In this document: piece by piece, positions 5,840-5,841 of the stretch
Numbering within the stretch: position 1 is the first letter of the stretch
Layout of the letters: every line of letters starts with the position of its first letter
Program-made: the position numbers and the translations under genes
DNA from: Methylothermaceae bacterium
GTDB taxonomy: Bacteria > Pseudomonadota > Gammaproteobacteria > Methylococcales > Methylothermaceae
NCBI GenBank assembly: GCA_027024125.1
Contig: JALVSV010000186.1
Coordinates: 1 to 5,841, forward strand
Direction: 5' to 3'
Length of the DNA stretch: 5,841 nt
Notes under the pieces: model-generated
What the model saw: the letters and a program-made list of their open reading frames with translations, nothing else
What the model was told of the DNA's origin: nothing
The model's database searches: none

Positions 5840-5841
5840 GA

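Noticed and set aside
1..5841. CRISPR array, tRNA, toxin-antitoxin, phage or defence genes
   Set aside because: No regularly spaced direct repeats, no cloverleaf or tRNA 3' end, and no nuclease, integrase, transposase or toxin motifs were seen on either strand.

Overview
The window suggests a Gram-negative bacterium, most likely a gammaproteobacterium with mid-range GC. The grounds are two small lipoproteins with outer-membrane type lipoboxes, a long proteobacterial-style Lon-like protease, and Shine-Dalgarno/sigma70-type signals. This is an inference from protein style; no rRNA or tRNA is present to anchor it.

Layout. Bases 1-57 may hold the last 18 codons of a rightward gene. They overlap a compact inverted-repeat element (about 9-113) with near-perfect terminal arms, a GTAG-headed GC-rich hairpin at its centre, and an ATTCAA direct repeat just outside both ends. 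Bases 120-293 carry a good sigma70 promoter (TTGACA, 18 bp, TAGAAT) and a possible 31-32 codon small ORF whose stop overlaps the next start as ATGA. A rightward lipoprotein gene follows (294-917). It converges on a leftward gene across a 53-bp gap filled by a hairpin.

The rest of the window is one leftward set of four genes, in transcription order: a 796-aa Lon-like protease (5810-3420), a LEA14/WHy-domain lipoprotein (3347-2844), a radical SAM protein of the COG0731 type (2854-1988, overlapping the previous gene by 11 bp) and a GT8-like glycosyltransferase (1915-971). Gaps are 72 bp, an 11-bp overlap and 72 bp, so they are probably co-transcribed at least in part. An extended -10 candidate lies ahead of the LEA14 gene.

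How the genes work together is not obvious. The protease suggests protein quality control, the WHy lipoprotein an envelope or stress role, the radical SAM protein an unknown radical-based modification, and the GT8 protein sugar transfer. No defence system, CRISPR array, RNA gene or insertion sequence is visible. The best candidates for something undescribed are the MITE-like element at the left end, the small coupled ORF at 199-297, and the functionally unassigned four-gene cluster.
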